Below are positions 1-9,480 of a stretch of 64,000 bases of DNA, one piece after another. How positions within the stretch are numbered: the stretch's first letter is position 1; each line of letters begins with the position of its first letter. Location of the stretch: NCBI GenBank assembly GCA_023457895.1, contig JAEXAY010000032.1, positions 38,103-102,102 on the forward strand. Reading direction: 5' to 3'. The DNA comes from Pseudomonadota bacterium (GTDB lineage: Bacteria; Pseudomonadota; Alphaproteobacteria; Sphingomonadales; Sphingomonadaceae). Under the pieces are notes generated by a model that was not told the origin of the DNA, ran no database searches, and worked only from the letters and a program-made list of their open reading frames with translations. Made by a program: the position numbers and the translations under genes.

Positions 1-939
1 ACTGGCTGATCCGAGCACCTTGTCGAACGGGACCGGATTGGCGGTTTCGCCGGGCCGCGGACGGCGCGCACTGCCCTTGTAGCCGAGAAACTGCCCCGTC
101 GCGGTATCGAACAGCGGCGTTGCACTGAAACGCCATTCGCCGCCGAGCCGGGCATCCCCTTCAAGCTGCATCCGGGCGCTGGCAATGGGTGAGCGTTGGC
201 GGAACGCCCCGGCGGAATAGGCATCGGTGCCCGATTCGCCGTCAAACGCCGGTTCGGCAATGCTTATGCCGATGATCGCGCCGCGATAGCTGTTGTCGGT
301 CCAGCAAATCACGCCATCGGCGCCGGTCTCAAAGCGGAAAGGCGTGTCGACGGGCTCGGTGCTGACCGGCTGTTGCTGACGTCCGGCACGATAGGCCTCG
401 ATGCGGCGGACCAGTTCGCTGATCTGCGTGCCATGCGGCGGGACCTGATTTGCGTCCGCTGTCTCCGCCGCCGGTGCGATGCCGGCAAGCGCCGCTGCGT
501 CGGCGCCGAGACGGAAATCGATTGCACCAAAGGCCTGGAGCGCGCGCTCCACGTCGATGCCAAGATCGCGCCGCTCGCGCAGGATCGTGCGGGCGAGCGG
601 GGTTGTCAGCGGAATCAAGGTCAGCCATGCCTCATCCGATAGCTGCACCTCGGACAGGAGCGCATGGGCTACGGGCGCCGAATCGCCGCCGTAGAAGGCG
701 ACGAGCGGGACGAAATGGCAGCGGCGGGCGATCGCGCGCGCGGTCGCGGTCCGGTGCGCGAGCGGTACCCGGCGTTTCAATTCGGACAAACGGGTCAGCG
801 CTGCGGATACCAGCTCGGACGAAATCTCGTCACCCTTCTGCGCGAGCAGATCGCTGAGCTGCGACCAGGCGGTCGCCTGCTGATTTTCACTTGCGGGATC
901 GGCGCGCAACACCGTATCGATCATGTCGTCGTAGCGCAC
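1..939 (-). CDS. PAS-containing sensor histidine kinase, N-terminal part (gene runs off the window)
   Basis: The minus strand stays open from a GTG at 939 to the left edge, giving about 313 codons without a stop. The first ~190 residues form an Ala/Leu-rich helical region (for example RRVPLAHRTATARAIARR), like the DUF2336-type repeats seen in some alphaproteobacterial signalling proteins. From about residue 200 the sequence turns PAS-like (FRFETGADGVICW, then GAIIGISIAEP, then LFDTATGQFLGYKGSARR). The kinase core would lie outside the window, so the function is inferred from these domains only. A GGGGAG lies about 10 nt before the GTG; an ATG five codons downstream (924) is an alternative start. 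The gene is divergent from the Lrp-family gene. Confidence 0.55.
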   Translation of the reverse strand, partial: MRYDDMIDTVLRADPASENQQATAWSQLSDLLAQKGDEISSELVSAALTRLSELKRRVPLAHRTATARAIARRCHFVPLVAFYGGDSAPVAHALLSEVQLSDEAWLTLIPLTTPLARTILRERRDLGIDVERALQAFGAIDFRLGADAAALAGIAPAAETADANQVPPHGTQISELVRRIEAYRAGRQQQPVSTEPVDTPFRFETGADGVICWTDNSYRGAIIGISIAEPAFDGESGTDAYSAGAFRQRSPIASARMQLEGDARLGGEWRFSATPLFDTATGQFLGYKGSARRPRPGETANPVPFDKVLGSAS

Positions 940-1098
940 GAAACCGTGTCTCCCCGTTGACGTCCCGTGAATGGCGACGCCACAAAAACCTAACGAATTA
1001 CTTACGAATATCGTGAACGAAGCGTTGCCGTAAAGAGGCGAAAATGCAGCGTAACACTATGGGACAATTGCAAACTGCTGAAATTTTATTATGAGATA

Positions 1099-1599
1099 AT
1101 GAAAGAATCAGAACGGAAATTACCGGCTATGGCTTTATCAAAATTCGACGAAATTGACATGCAAATCCTGCGAGAGCTGCAGGAAAACGGACGAATGACC
1201 AATGTCGAACTGGCCGACCGCGTCGGGTTGACCGCCCCGCCCTGCCTGCGCCGCGTCCGAAGCCTCGAAGAAGCGGGAATCATCCGGGCATATCATGCCG
1301 ATCTCGATCCTAATGCTCTCGGATACAGCATCACCGTGTTCGCGATGGTGAGCCTCAAGAGCCAGGCCGAAGCCGACCTGCAAGCATTTGAAGACCATGT
1401 CGCGACGCTCCCGGAAGTACGCGAATGCTACATGCTGAACGGGGAAATCGACTTTATCCTCAAGGTCGTAGCGCGTGATTTGCAGAGCTTTCAGCAGTTC
1501 CTGACCTCGAAACTCACGTCGGCGCCGAACGTCAACAGCGTCAAGACATCGCTGACGATTCGCACTTCAAAGCAGATGCCCGGCATTCCGCTTACCTGA
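1099..1599 (+). CDS. Lrp/AsnC family transcriptional regulator
   Basis: This is a 166-residue DNA-binding regulator of the feast/famine family. The N-terminal winged HTH is clear (FDEIDMQILRELQENGRM, then NVELADRVGLTAPPCLRRV) and is followed by the RAM/AsnC ligand-sensing domain (EVRECYMLNGEIDFILKVVA). The length is typical of the family. An in-frame ATG at 1129 (MALSKFDEID) is an equally plausible start, since neither ATG has a strong ribosome site and many relatives start at the equivalent of MALSKFD. The gene stands alone, divergent from the histidine kinase gene and convergent with the TPR gene, with a strong terminator between them. Its target genes cannot be told from the sequence; such proteins usually bind near their own promoter and respond to amino acids. 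Confidence 0.88.
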   Translation: MKESERKLPAMALSKFDEIDMQILRELQENGRMTNVELADRVGLTAPPCLRRVRSLEEAGIIRAYHADLDPNALGYSITVFAMVSLKSQAEADLQAFEDHVATLPEVRECYMLNGEIDFILKVVARDLQSFQQFLTSKLTSAPNVNSVKTSLTIRTSKQMPGIPLT

Positions 1600-1641
1600 T
1601 GCGTTAATCCACGGCTGAGACGGCGGCTGCCAAGCCGGTCA

Positions 1642-1670
1642 AAAAAGGGAGGCCCGAGTCCTCCCTTTTT
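1642..1670. terminator. Bidirectional rho-independent terminator
   Basis: An 11-bp perfect stem (AAAAAGGGAGG / CCTCCCTTTTT) encloses a 7-nt loop and is followed by more T residues. It sits between two convergent genes. The A-run on one side and T-run on the other give a U-tract in both directions, so it can serve both the Lrp gene and the TPR gene. Confidence 0.9.
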
Positions 1671-1688
1671 CTTTGTCTTTTTAAAAGC

Positions 1689-3017
1689 TTATCTCTTTAC
1701 GCCAGTATCGACATAGGTCGACCACATCTTGGCGATGGCTGCGCGGGTGCCGCCCACCTTGGCGAAGGCTGCTTTTGCACCGGCCTTGTCACCCTGCTTG
1801 GCAAGCGCAATACCGAGACGGGTGTTGATGAGATCAGCGTCTACGCCGCCCTTTTCGAGTGCCAGCTGATACATTGCCGCCGCCTTGGCATATTCATTAT
1901 GGTTCAGCCACGCGTCAGCAGTCGACTTGGCGATGCGGCCGTTGGCCGCGGAACGGGCCGACGCTTCGCTGCCAGACAGCGATGCCTTGGTATCGGTCGC
2001 AAGGCGGGCACGCTGCTTGGTTTCGCGATCCTTCATTTCGGCCGCTGCGGCAGCACCAACCGTCACCTTGGAACGCGCCTCATTGATCGCCGCGAGCGAT
2101 TCGGCGGGCAGGCCTTCTTCAGCCGCGAGATAGGAATAGGTCGCGTAATCATAATCGTCGGCCATCACACCGGCCGTTGATTTGAGCCGCAGAAGATCGA
2201 GCTTCGCATCGGTTGCAGCAGTCTGCTGAAGTTGCACTGCAATCGCATTTTCCCAATAAGCCTTGGTCGGGAAATGCTGCAGGCGGCCAAGGACGAATTC
2301 CATCATTTCGGCTTTGCGGCCTGCCTTCTGCAAAGCCAGCGCCGGGCGGCTGAACAGTTCTTCGCTCATCGGCTGGCCCGAAGTCTGGCGTGCCGCAATC
2401 GCCTCGCGCGCCATCTTGATCCCTTGCTCGGTCTGTCCGCCCTGGAGATAGGCGTCCATCAAGATCGGGTCAGCATCCTTGTTGCCAAGCTGCCTGGCGA
2501 CGGTCAGGCGCTCAATGGCTTTGGCGTAATCCTTGGCTTCGTAGGCAAAAGCACCGGCGAAATAATTATAGGCGGGAGCCTTGGCAGGATCTGCTTTGCC
2601 GGATGCAAGGATGCGCTCGATGGCGGCGCGCTGTCCCGGCTTGTCGTCGGTGTTGATTGCGACCTGAAGCTGATATTCGCCTACGAAAGCCTGCTCGTCG
2701 CCATTGTTCGCCACCGGAACCAGCGCGTCGATAGCGGGCTTGGCGGCGAGATAGGCGGCCTTGGCTTCCGCCTTCTTGGCGGTGGCGCCTGCGGCATTGC
2801 CGCTCGCCTGCAGCTTCTTCGCTTCCTCGTTCAGTGTCTGAGCCTGCTGCAGCGCTGCCTGTGCGGCGCCAGCGGCGGCCTTGAATTCCTTGCTATATTC
2901 GGCCTTCGCGGCCTTTTCTGCCTTTTTCTGGGCAAACACCGGCGTTGCGGCGCCCGCAAGCGTTGCAACCATGGCGAAACCAGCAGCCGAAAGTGCCAGA
3001 CGGGAAATCGAACGCAT
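1689..3017 (-). CDS. Exported tetratricopeptide-repeat protein
   Basis: A 442-residue protein. The start at 3017 is chosen because GGAGG lies 8 nt upstream and because it places a Sec signal peptide (MRSISRLALSAAGF..., cleavage predicted after ...TPVFA near residue 29) at the N-terminus; the longer open frame would bury it. After an Ala/Lys-rich helical segment (residues ~35-95) come helical TPR-like repeats, for example the stretch beginning PAYNYFAGAFAYEAKDYAKA and, near the C-terminus, DAWLNHNEYAKAAAMYQLAL and GIALAKQGDKAGAKAAFAKV. It is probably periplasmic. Its role is unknown; TPR proteins usually act as assembly or scaffold factors. It is monocistronic and ends at the shared terminator. 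Confidence 0.75.
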   Translation of the reverse strand: MRSISRLALSAAGFAMVATLAGAATPVFAQKKAEKAAKAEYSKEFKAAAGAAQAALQQAQTLNEEAKKLQASGNAAGATAKKAEAKAAYLAAKPAIDALVPVANNGDEQAFVGEYQLQVAINTDDKPGQRAAIERILASGKADPAKAPAYNYFAGAFAYEAKDYAKAIERLTVARQLGNKDADPILMDAYLQGGQTEQGIKMAREAIAARQTSGQPMSEELFSRPALALQKAGRKAEMMEFVLGRLQHFPTKAYWENAIAVQLQQTAATDAKLDLLRLKSTAGVMADDYDYATYSYLAAEEGLPAESLAAINEARSKVTVGAAAAAEMKDRETKQRARLATDTKASLSGSEASARSAANGRIAKSTADAWLNHNEYAKAAAMYQLALEKGGVDADLINTRLGIALAKQGDKAGAKAAFAKVGGTRAAIAKMWSTYVDTGVKR

Positions 3018-3204
3018 TAAATAATCCTCCAACCAGTTCATCATCGTTTGCGATGGCCGTTTCTTTGCTCCCGCACATATCGGCGGGAAAGCCAAAGCTC
3101 AAGTCACCCAACGCTTGAAAGCGGCAATAGGATGCAACCAATGAATGGCGGTTGAATAGTGGTAAAAGGAAGAGTTCAGCTAAGCGGCGGCGGACGGCCG
3201 TGGA

Positions 3205-3498
3205 TCACAGCGTAGCGATCCGCTGGCGAATCCGCCGGACGATGGCCGGATCACCCGGCGCGCCGGACGCGGCTTCCTGGGCGAGTTCCACAAGGTCATC
3301 CACGCCGAAGGTCGCGCTCAGCCCCTTGAGCCGCCACGCCGAAATACGCCAGTTGGCATCGCAGCGCGAGCGGGCAAGCATATCGGCATGGCGCCGCGCC
3401 CCTTCGACAAAGGTCGCGCGCAGATCCTGCGCCAGTGCGGGATTTCCTCCCGCAGCCCGGGCGACAGTTGCGTTGAAGGGATGGCGTGCAATCGACAT
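3205..3498 (-). CDS. Degenerate Hpt-domain protein (phospho-histidine replaced by Trp)
   Basis: A 97-residue all-helical protein. Its centre, AWRLKGLSATFGVDDLVELA, aligns with the histidine phosphotransfer signature AHxLKGxAxxxGxxxLxxLA, except that the phospho-accepting His position holds Trp. The rest of the hallmark (LKG, the Gly, the spaced Leu residues) is intact, so this looks like an Hpt fold that cannot be phosphorylated at the usual site. The start at 3498 is the in-frame ATG just before homology begins; there is no obvious Shine-Dalgarno. It is transcribed divergently from the TipN-like gene. The call as a pseudo-Hpt is inference from motif alignment only. Confidence 0.6.
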   Translation of the reverse strand: MSIARHPFNATVARAAGGNPALAQDLRATFVEGARRHADMLARSRCDANWRISAWRLKGLSATFGVDDLVELAQEAASGAPGDPAIVRRIRQRIATL

Positions 3499-3619
3499 GG
3501 CCGCATATTTGCCATGTTTATGGTTAACTTTCGGTATATAGAGCAGCAGACGCCAAACAGGCCAAAACAGGGATCGCCGGACAAGGCGGCCGCTCGCCGG
3601 GAAGAAATCGAGGTCATTT

Positions 3620-6046
3620 ATGAGTGGGGGAAAGAAAATCATCGGGCTGTGGCACAGCCATGACCGGCAGGACGATGAAGTCGCGGTCAATTTTGGTCCG
3701 GTGACAGAAAATGGCGAACCCGTTGCCGCGCCGGACACCACGCCCGCAAGCGATGCCGCACCGGGCGCTGACGAGCAGCCCGCCGAGGAGGTGGCCGGGG
3801 AAGCTACCGGACCGCACTATGACGCGCCCGTTTCGTTTGAATATCCGGCTGCCCCGGACACCGAATGGCTTGAAACGCCGGTCGATCCCTGGTGGATGCG
3901 CGCGGCTGGACCGGCGCTCCTGATTCTCGCGCTGGCCTGGGTGGGTTTCTTTGGCTGGACGCTGTTTGGCCGGGGCACCGCCCTTCCCGATCTGTCTGCA
4001 TGGCCTGCCATTATCGCGCAAGCGGCGATCCCGCTCGCGCTCATTGCCACCCTTTATCTCGGGATCCAGCGTTCGAGCTATGCAGAAGCCAACCGCTACG
4101 GTCTGATGGCGCAGCGTATGGTCGAACAATCGCAGCAGATCGAACAGAAGATCGCCGGACTGAACAGCTATCTCGCGACCAGCCGGGCGGAGCTGACGAG
4201 ACAGGCGGACGATGTGGCGAGTTTCGGACTGCAGGCCGCGGAACGCCTGCAGACCGCGACGCAGCACATCCGTGATGCGCTGAACGACGGGCTCGCCGTC
4301 AGCAGCCAGCTGACAGACAATAGCGTCCGGGCGATGCAGCAGGTCGAAGGCCTGCTCGCGGGATTACCCAAGGTGGATGACGTCGCCGCGCGCCTCACCG
4401 AAAATCTGCGCGAGGCCGGGCGCAGTGCGCACCAGCATGGGTCCGCGCTCGAAGCCCAGATCGCCGCGATCAACGAACATGGCGAACGGACGCGCGAAGG
4501 ATTGAACCGGCAGCAGGGCGAGCTCAAGGCGCAATTTGCCGAGCTTGCGGAACAGGTCGCTATGGCACGCGGCGAGTTGGAAAGTACCGCCCGGATCGCA
4601 ACTGAACGCTTCACCGAAAGCGGGCATGCGGCCGAAGCGGCCTATATGTCGGCGCGGGCCGCGTCAGATGAACACACGACCGCCTATCTCGCGCAGCTGG
4701 AAGCCGCGCATCTGAGGCTCGATGATCGCGGCGCCGCGCTGCTGACGAGGCTGACCGGAAAGCTCGGCGAAGCCGATCAGGCGGTGGCAGCCCTCACCTC
4801 GCGGGTCGAGTTGCAGGAGGCCCATGCGCAGAGCCTGACGGCCAAGCTGATCAGCGCGCTGAACGAACTGGACGGAGAGTTTGCCAACTTCGATACCAAG
4901 GGGCGCGAACGGATCGAGGGACTTGCCGACGCGATGGACGGGCTGAAAGCGCACACCGAGGCCATGGCGAGCAAGGTCCAGCTTGGCGCCGACGGCGCAT
5001 CGCAGCTGATTGGCCGGTCGGAAGATTTGCTGGTCGCGCTCGACAGCGTCACGCGCGAACTGGAGGAAAGCCTGCCGAGCGCGTTCGGCCGTCTCGACGA
5101 GCGGCTGCGCGCAAGCCGCGAATCGCTCGCGCTGGTGGGGCCGGAACTCGAAAAGGTCGAGGCCGTTGCCGATGCGACGCTCGGCCGCCTGCGCGAAAGC
5201 GATATCCTCGTAACCAGCCAGCATCGCCTAATGCGCGAATCCGGCGAAGCGGGCCGCAGCGCCGCCGAGGCACAAAAGGCAACGCTCGCCGAATTGCAGC
5301 AGCTGGTGGCCGCGATCAACAGCGAGGCGGACCAGCTCACCGGACAGGCGGGCCCGCGCCTCGTCGAAGCCCTGGTGCGGGTGCGTGAAACCGCGACGCA
5401 GGCGTCCGAAAAGGCCCGCAGCGCGCTGAGCGGCGTGATTCCGGAATCTGCGGCCAAACTGGGTGAAGCCAGCGCCGAGGCTCTCAACGCAGCGATCGGC
5501 AGCAAGGTGGATGAACGCCTCTCCGCGATTACGAATGCGTCCGAACAGGCAGTGGTTGCTGCCGACGCCGCCACCGGCCGGCTGCTGCAACAGGTCGCCA
5601 GCATCAACGAGGCGAGCGCGATCGTCGAAAAGCGCGTCGCTGATGCCAAGGCCGCGATCGAGGAGGCCGACCGCGACACCCTCACCCGGCGCGTGTCGCT
5701 GCTGACCGAATCGCTTAATTCGACGGCGATCGACGTGACCAAGATCCTGTCCAACGAAGTCACCGACACCGCCTGGGAGGCCTATCTCAAGGGCGACCGC
5801 GGCGTCTTTACCCGCCGGGCGGTGCGCCTTATCGACAATAGCGAAGCGCGCGAAATCCTGCGTCACTATGAGGAGGATGCGGAGTTCCGCAGCCATGTGA
5901 ACCGCTATATCCACGATTTCGAAGCGATCCTGCGCAACCTGTTCGGAACGCGTGATGGTTCTTCGCTGAGCGTGACGTTGCTCTCGTCGGATATGGGCAA
6001 GCTTTATGTGGCGCTGGCGCAGGCGATCGAGCGGCTCCGCGCCTGA
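3620..6046 (+). CDS. TipN-like polar membrane/coiled-coil protein
   Basis: An 808-residue protein. An acidic, Pro/Ala-rich cytoplasmic head (1-90) is followed by two membrane segments (about residues 98-117, ALLILALAWVGFFGWTLF, and 128-148, AIIAQAAIPLALIATLYLGI). Then come roughly 530 residues of Ala/Glu/Gln-rich coiled coil with apolipoprotein/MCP-like heptads. A compact conserved end follows (AWEAYLKGDRGVFTRRAVRL ... EDAEFRSHVNRYIHDFEAIL). This is the layout of the Caulobacter polarity marker TipN: two N-terminal membrane helices and a large C-terminal coiled coil. GAGG lies 6 nt before the ATG. The architecture is seen; the TipN assignment and a polar role are inferred. Another structural coiled-coil role remains possible. 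Confidence 0.5.
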   Translation: MSGGKKIIGLWHSHDRQDDEVAVNFGPVTENGEPVAAPDTTPASDAAPGADEQPAEEVAGEATGPHYDAPVSFEYPAAPDTEWLETPVDPWWMRAAGPALLILALAWVGFFGWTLFGRGTALPDLSAWPAIIAQAAIPLALIATLYLGIQRSSYAEANRYGLMAQRMVEQSQQIEQKIAGLNSYLATSRAELTRQADDVASFGLQAAERLQTATQHIRDALNDGLAVSSQLTDNSVRAMQQVEGLLAGLPKVDDVAARLTENLREAGRSAHQHGSALEAQIAAINEHGERTREGLNRQQGELKAQFAELAEQVAMARGELESTARIATERFTESGHAAEAAYMSARAASDEHTTAYLAQLEAAHLRLDDRGAALLTRLTGKLGEADQAVAALTSRVELQEAHAQSLTAKLISALNELDGEFANFDTKGRERIEGLADAMDGLKAHTEAMASKVQLGADGASQLIGRSEDLLVALDSVTRELEESLPSAFGRLDERLRASRESLALVGPELEKVEAVADATLGRLRESDILVTSQHRLMRESGEAGRSAAEAQKATLAELQQLVAAINSEADQLTGQAGPRLVEALVRVRETATQASEKARSALSGVIPESAAKLGEASAEALNAAIGSKVDERLSAITNASEQAVVAADAATGRLLQQVASINEASAIVEKRVADAKAAIEEADRDTLTRRVSLLTESLNSTAIDVTKILSNEVTDTAWEAYLKGDRGVFTRRAVRLIDNSEAREILRHYEEDAEFRSHVNRYIHDFEAILRNLFGTRDGSSLSVTLLSSDMGKLYVALAQAIERLRA

Positions 6047-6052
6047 CCGGGA

Positions 6053-6325
6053 TCAGGTTTCGGGCGCGCCGAACAGGTTGATATCCTCGGCGCCGATCCA
6101 GCCATTGACATAATTGGCATAATAAAGGCCGAACAGGATGACGGCGAGGATGGTGGTCTTGAGGACCACCTTCTTCGGCTGAAAATTGGCCGGCGCGCTT
6201 TCGGCCTGCCCCGGCACCTTTTCGACGCCCATCTCGTCCGCCGTCCGTACGCCGAACGGCAGCACCAGAAACGCGCTCATCACCCAGAAGAGCAGGAAGA
6301 TCGCAAGAGCCGAGGTCCATTTCAT
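6053..6325 (-). CDS. DUF1467 family inner-membrane protein
   Basis: A 90-residue protein with two membrane helices (ALAIFLLFWVMSAFLVLPFG near the N-terminus and TTILAVILFGLYYANYV near the C-terminus). The motif LPFGVRTADE after the first helix is characteristic of DUF1467 proteins of alphaproteobacteria. It is the last gene of the long nuo-birA-coaX-rnj transcription unit, starting 10 nt after rnj, and it ends 6 nt from the convergent TipN-like gene, leaving no room for a separate terminator. Its function is unknown. Confidence 0.8.
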   Translation of the reverse strand: MKWTSALAIFLLFWVMSAFLVLPFGVRTADEMGVEKVPGQAESAPANFQPKKVVLKTTILAVILFGLYYANYVNGWIGAEDINLFGAPET

Positions 6326-6335
6326 GGACCTTCCC

Positions 6336-7976
6336 CTAGACGTCGATGATCAGGACATCAACGATCGGTTTCTTGCCGGTCCATTCGGTAGCGACCCGGC
6401 GGACTGCGAGACGGATATTATCGCGCCGCTTGTCGAGGTCGCGTGCGGGTTCCTCGGCTGCCAAACCGGCCGCGTGGATCATATCCTCGGTGAACTCGTC
6501 GCGTTCATGCTCGACCGGAACGCCCTGATAGCGCACGCGCGGCGAACCGCGCAGCTGATTGCCTTCGCCGAGCGCAACCGCGACCGAGATATGGCCGTTG
6601 AGGGAAAGCTTGCGGCGCTGATTGATCGTCTCGCCATCGGCCGGAAGAATGACATCTCCGTCAAGCACCAGGCGTCCGCTGCGGACATGATTCACGATTT
6701 TCGGGTCGCCCGGTGCAAGCCGCACCACCTGACCATTCCTTTGAAACAGCGCTTGCTGTACGCCGTGGCTGAGGGCGAAGCGGCACTGCTCCTGCATGTG
6801 GCGTACCTCGCCATGCACCGGCACGACGATGCGCGGGCGGATATATTCATACATCTTGGCGAGTTCCGGGCGGCCGGGATGGCCCGACACATGGATATGC
6901 GCCTGGCGTTCGGTCACCATCACGACGCCCTTCAACGCCAGCTGGTTCTGGATCCGGCCGATCGCGAGTTCGTTGCCCGGAATCTGGCGCGAGGAAAACA
7001 GGCACCAGTCGCCCGCATCAAGCTTGATCTGGTGGACATCACCGGCAATGCGGGCGAGCGCGGCGCGCGGTTCGCCCTGCCCGCCGGTCGCGATGATCAT
7101 CACCTTGTCGCGCGGAAGCCGCATTGCGGTGTCGAAATCGACCGTCGGCGGGAAATCCTTGAGATAGCCGTTGGCTTGGCTGACGCTGATAATGCGGTCG
7201 AGCGAGCGCCCGGCGACACATAATTGCCGCCCCGTCTCGCGCGCCACTTCGCCCAATGTCTTGAGTCGCGCCGCGTTGGAAGCGAAGGTCGTCACCAAGA
7301 CGCGCGCAGGGGCCTTGGCCACCATGTCGACGAGGCCCGGCTTGACCCCGCCCTCGCTTCCCGCCGGATTGGCGTTGAACACATTGGTGCTGTCGCACAC
7401 CAGTGCGAGAATATCCTCGTCACCGATGGCGCGCAGCCGCTCGGCGGGCGCCTGCTCGCCGATCAGCATATCCTCGTCGAACTTCCAGTCGCCGGTGTGG
7501 AAGACCTTGCCATAGGGCGTTTCGATGACGCAGGCGCTCATGTCGGGGATCGAGTGCGCCAGCTGGACGAAGCGAAAATGGAATGGGCCGAGATCGAAGT
7601 CGCCGTTGGTATCGATGACGTGGATTTTCACCTTGTCGTCGAGGCCCTCCTCCGCCAGCTTGCCGCGGATCATCGAAGCCGTGAAGCGATTGGCATAGAG
7701 CGGCACGCCAAGGTCGTGCGCGAGATAGGGCACCGCGCCGATATGGTCTTCATGGGCGTGGGTAAGAACGATCCCGAGCAGGTCCGCCTTGCGCTCCTCG
7801 ATAAACTCGATGTCGGGCAGGATCACGTCGATGCCGGGATAATCGGCATTGCCGAAGGTGACGCCGAGATCGACCATCACCCATTTGCCGTCGCACCCGT
7901 AAAGGTTGAGGTTCATCCCAATCTCGTCGGACCCGCCGAGCGCGAGGAAAAGAAGTTCATTGCCGGGCGTGGTCAC
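6336..7976 (-). CDS. rnj: Ribonuclease J
   Basis: A 546-residue metallo-beta-lactamase/beta-CASP ribonuclease that processes and degrades RNA with 5'-exo and endonuclease activity. The Zn-binding motif [20 protein letters not shown] is complete, followed by further ligands ([11 protein letters not shown]). The beta-CASP region includes [10 protein letters not shown] and [20 protein letters not shown]. Length and order match bacterial RNase J. It overlaps the end of coaX by 4 nt (ATGA), which suggests translational coupling. Most alphaproteobacteria use RNase J alongside RNase E. Confidence 0.95.
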   Translation of the reverse strand: MTTPGNELLFLALGGSDEIGMNLNLYGCDGKWVMVDLGVTFGNADYPGIDVILPDIEFIEERKADLLGIVLTHAHEDHIGAVPYLAHDLGVPLYANRFTASMIRGKLAEEGLDDKVKIHVIDTNGDFDLGPFHFRFVQLAHSIPDMSACVIETPYGKVFHTGDWKFDEDMLIGEQAPAERLRAIGDEDILALVCDSTNVFNANPAGSEGGVKPGLVDMVAKAPARVLVTTFASNAARLKTLGEVARETGRQLCVAGRSLDRIISVSQANGYLKDFPPTVDFDTAMRLPRDKVMIIATGGQGEPRAALARIAGDVHQIKLDAGDWCLFSSRQIPGNELAIGRIQNQLALKGVVMVTERQAHIHVSGHPGRPELAKMYEYIRPRIVVPVHGEVRHMQEQCRFALSHGVQQALFQRNGQVVRLAPGDPKIVNHVRSGRLVLDGDVILPADGETINQRRKLSLNGHISVAVALGEGNQLRGSPRVRYQGVPVEHERDEFTEDMIHAAGLAAEEPARDLDKRRDNIRLAVRRVATEWTGKKPIVDVLIIDV

Positions 7977-8755
7977 GCCATTTGTCTCCGGTAAAGCGTG
8001 GCGATGCCGCGCAGGGTAAGATCGGGGTCGATCCGATCGAAGAGATGCGCATGTTGCTGGAACAGGGGCGCAAGGCCGCCGGTCGCGATGACCGTTACCG
8101 GCTTGCCGATTTCTGCCTTCATGCGGACGAGCAACCCTTCCATCATCGCGACATAGCCCCAGTAAATGCCGATCAGCATCTGGCTTTCGGTGGTCCGGCC
8201 GATCACGCTGGTCGAAGCTGGCGCCTCGATGCCGATGCGCGGCAATTTTGCGGCGGCAGCGACCAACGCGTCGAGCGACAGGTTGATCCCCGGCGCGATG
8301 ATCCCGCCCATATAGGCGCCATCGGGTCCGACATGGTCGACCGTGGTCGCGGTGCCGAAACTGATCACGATCTTGTCGCGATCGGGCGCCAGCGCCTGCG
8401 CGGCGATTGCGTTGACCGCACGATCGGCGCCCACCTGCTGCGGCTCATCGACCTTCAGGGCGATGCCCCATTCGAGCGGTGCGCGACCGGCGACCAAAGC
8501 TTCGGCGCCGAAATATTTGGTCGCCAGCATCTGCAGGTTGTGGAGTGCGCGCGGCACCACGGTGGAGATCACCACCGTGTCGACATCCGTGCGTTCATAG
8601 CCTTCCATGCGCAACAGCTGGTCGAGCCAGACCGCATATTCGTCGGCCGTGCGGCGCGCGTCTGTCGCGATGCGCCAGCGCTGGAGGATTTCGCCCTTCG
8701 CATCGACCAGCGCGAACTTCACATTGGTATTGCCGGTATCAATCGCGAGCAGCAT
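7973..8755 (-). CDS. coaX: Type III pantothenate kinase
   Basis: A 260-residue ATP-dependent kinase that phosphorylates pantothenate, the first step of coenzyme A synthesis. It belongs to the ASKHA fold: the phosphate-1 motif [16 protein letters not shown] opens the protein, [11 protein letters not shown] and [11 protein letters not shown] follow, and [15 protein letters not shown] and ATGGLAPLF complete the family pattern. It overlaps birA by 17 nt upstream and rnj by 4 nt downstream. The birA-coaX pair is common in bacteria and joins two cofactor functions. Confidence 0.96.
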   Translation of the reverse strand: MLLAIDTGNTNVKFALVDAKGEILQRWRIATDARRTADEYAVWLDQLLRMEGYERTDVDTVVISTVVPRALHNLQMLATKYFGAEALVAGRAPLEWGIALKVDEPQQVGADRAVNAIAAQALAPDRDKIVISFGTATTVDHVGPDGAYMGGIIAPGINLSLDALVAAAAKLPRIGIEAPASTSVIGRTTESQMLIGIYWGYVAMMEGLLVRMKAEIGKPVTVIATGGLAPLFQQHAHLFDRIDPDLTLRGIATLYRRQMA

Positions 8756-9467
8756 CGCCCTGCATCCCCTCGATTTCCATGTCTCCGGAATGGATTACCA
8801 CGGTTTCGCCACCGGGCAACCGCAAGTTCAGCATGGCCTCGGATGTCAGCCCGGCGAAGCTTCCCTCGATCCGGCTGCCATCATGGGCGGTCGTTGCAAG
8901 CCGCGTTCCCACCGGATGGGCGCGCGCGGACCAGTCGGCCATGGTGGCACGCAGCCCATCATGCCGCCAGCGCGCCAGCGCCAGGCCGAATTGCCGCGCC
9001 AGCAGCTCGCAGAATATCGCAGGTTCGGGCGCGGGCGCGACCTGGCTCAGCGCGGCGGTCACCCGGCCGGGCAATTGCGGTGCGTGGGCGAGATTGACGC
9101 CGATCCCGACGATCACGGCGTCGTCCTGGCGTTCGAGCAGGATGCCCGCGAGCTTGTTGCCATCGAGCAGCACGTCATTGGGCCATTTGATGACGAGTGC
9201 GGCGCGCGGTGCATGATGGCGGACGCTTTCATAAAGGGCGATGGCGGCAACCAGGGACAGGCTGTGTGCGGGCGGATCACCAGACCGGAGACGGACCAGC
9301 GTCGAGGCGTAGAGATTGCCGCGCGGGCTCTGCCAATCACGGCCGAGACGTCCGCGTCCGCCGCTTTGCCTGTCGGCGCGCAGCCAAAGCCCTTCCGGCG
9401 CACCCTCTCGCGCGCGGATCAGCAGGTCGGCATTGGTCGAGCCGGTTTCGGCGATATGTTCAATCAA
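8739..9467 (-). CDS. birA: Biotin--[acetyl-CoA-carboxylase] ligase
   Basis: A 242-residue group I biotin protein ligase, meaning it has the catalytic and C-terminal domains but no N-terminal repressor HTH. It adenylates biotin and attaches it to the carboxyl carrier lysine. The biotinyl-AMP loop [18 protein letters not shown] is complete, as are [18 protein letters not shown] and IVGIGVNL. The start appears to be TTG at 9467, 13 nt after the nuoN stop, because homology ([11 protein letters not shown]) begins immediately and no ATG is available. Confidence 0.94.
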   Translation of the reverse strand: MIEHIAETGSTNADLLIRAREGAPEGLWLRADRQSGGRGRLGRDWQSPRGNLYASTLVRLRSGDPPAHSLSLVAAIALYESVRHHAPRAALVIKWPNDVLLDGNKLAGILLERQDDAVIVGIGVNLAHAPQLPGRVTAALSQVAPAPEPAIFCELLARQFGLALARWRHDGLRATMADWSARAHPVGTRLATTAHDGSRIEGSFAGLTSEAMLNLRLPGGETVVIHSGDMEIEGMQGDAARD

Positions 9468-9480
9468 TCAGCGCGCCGCC

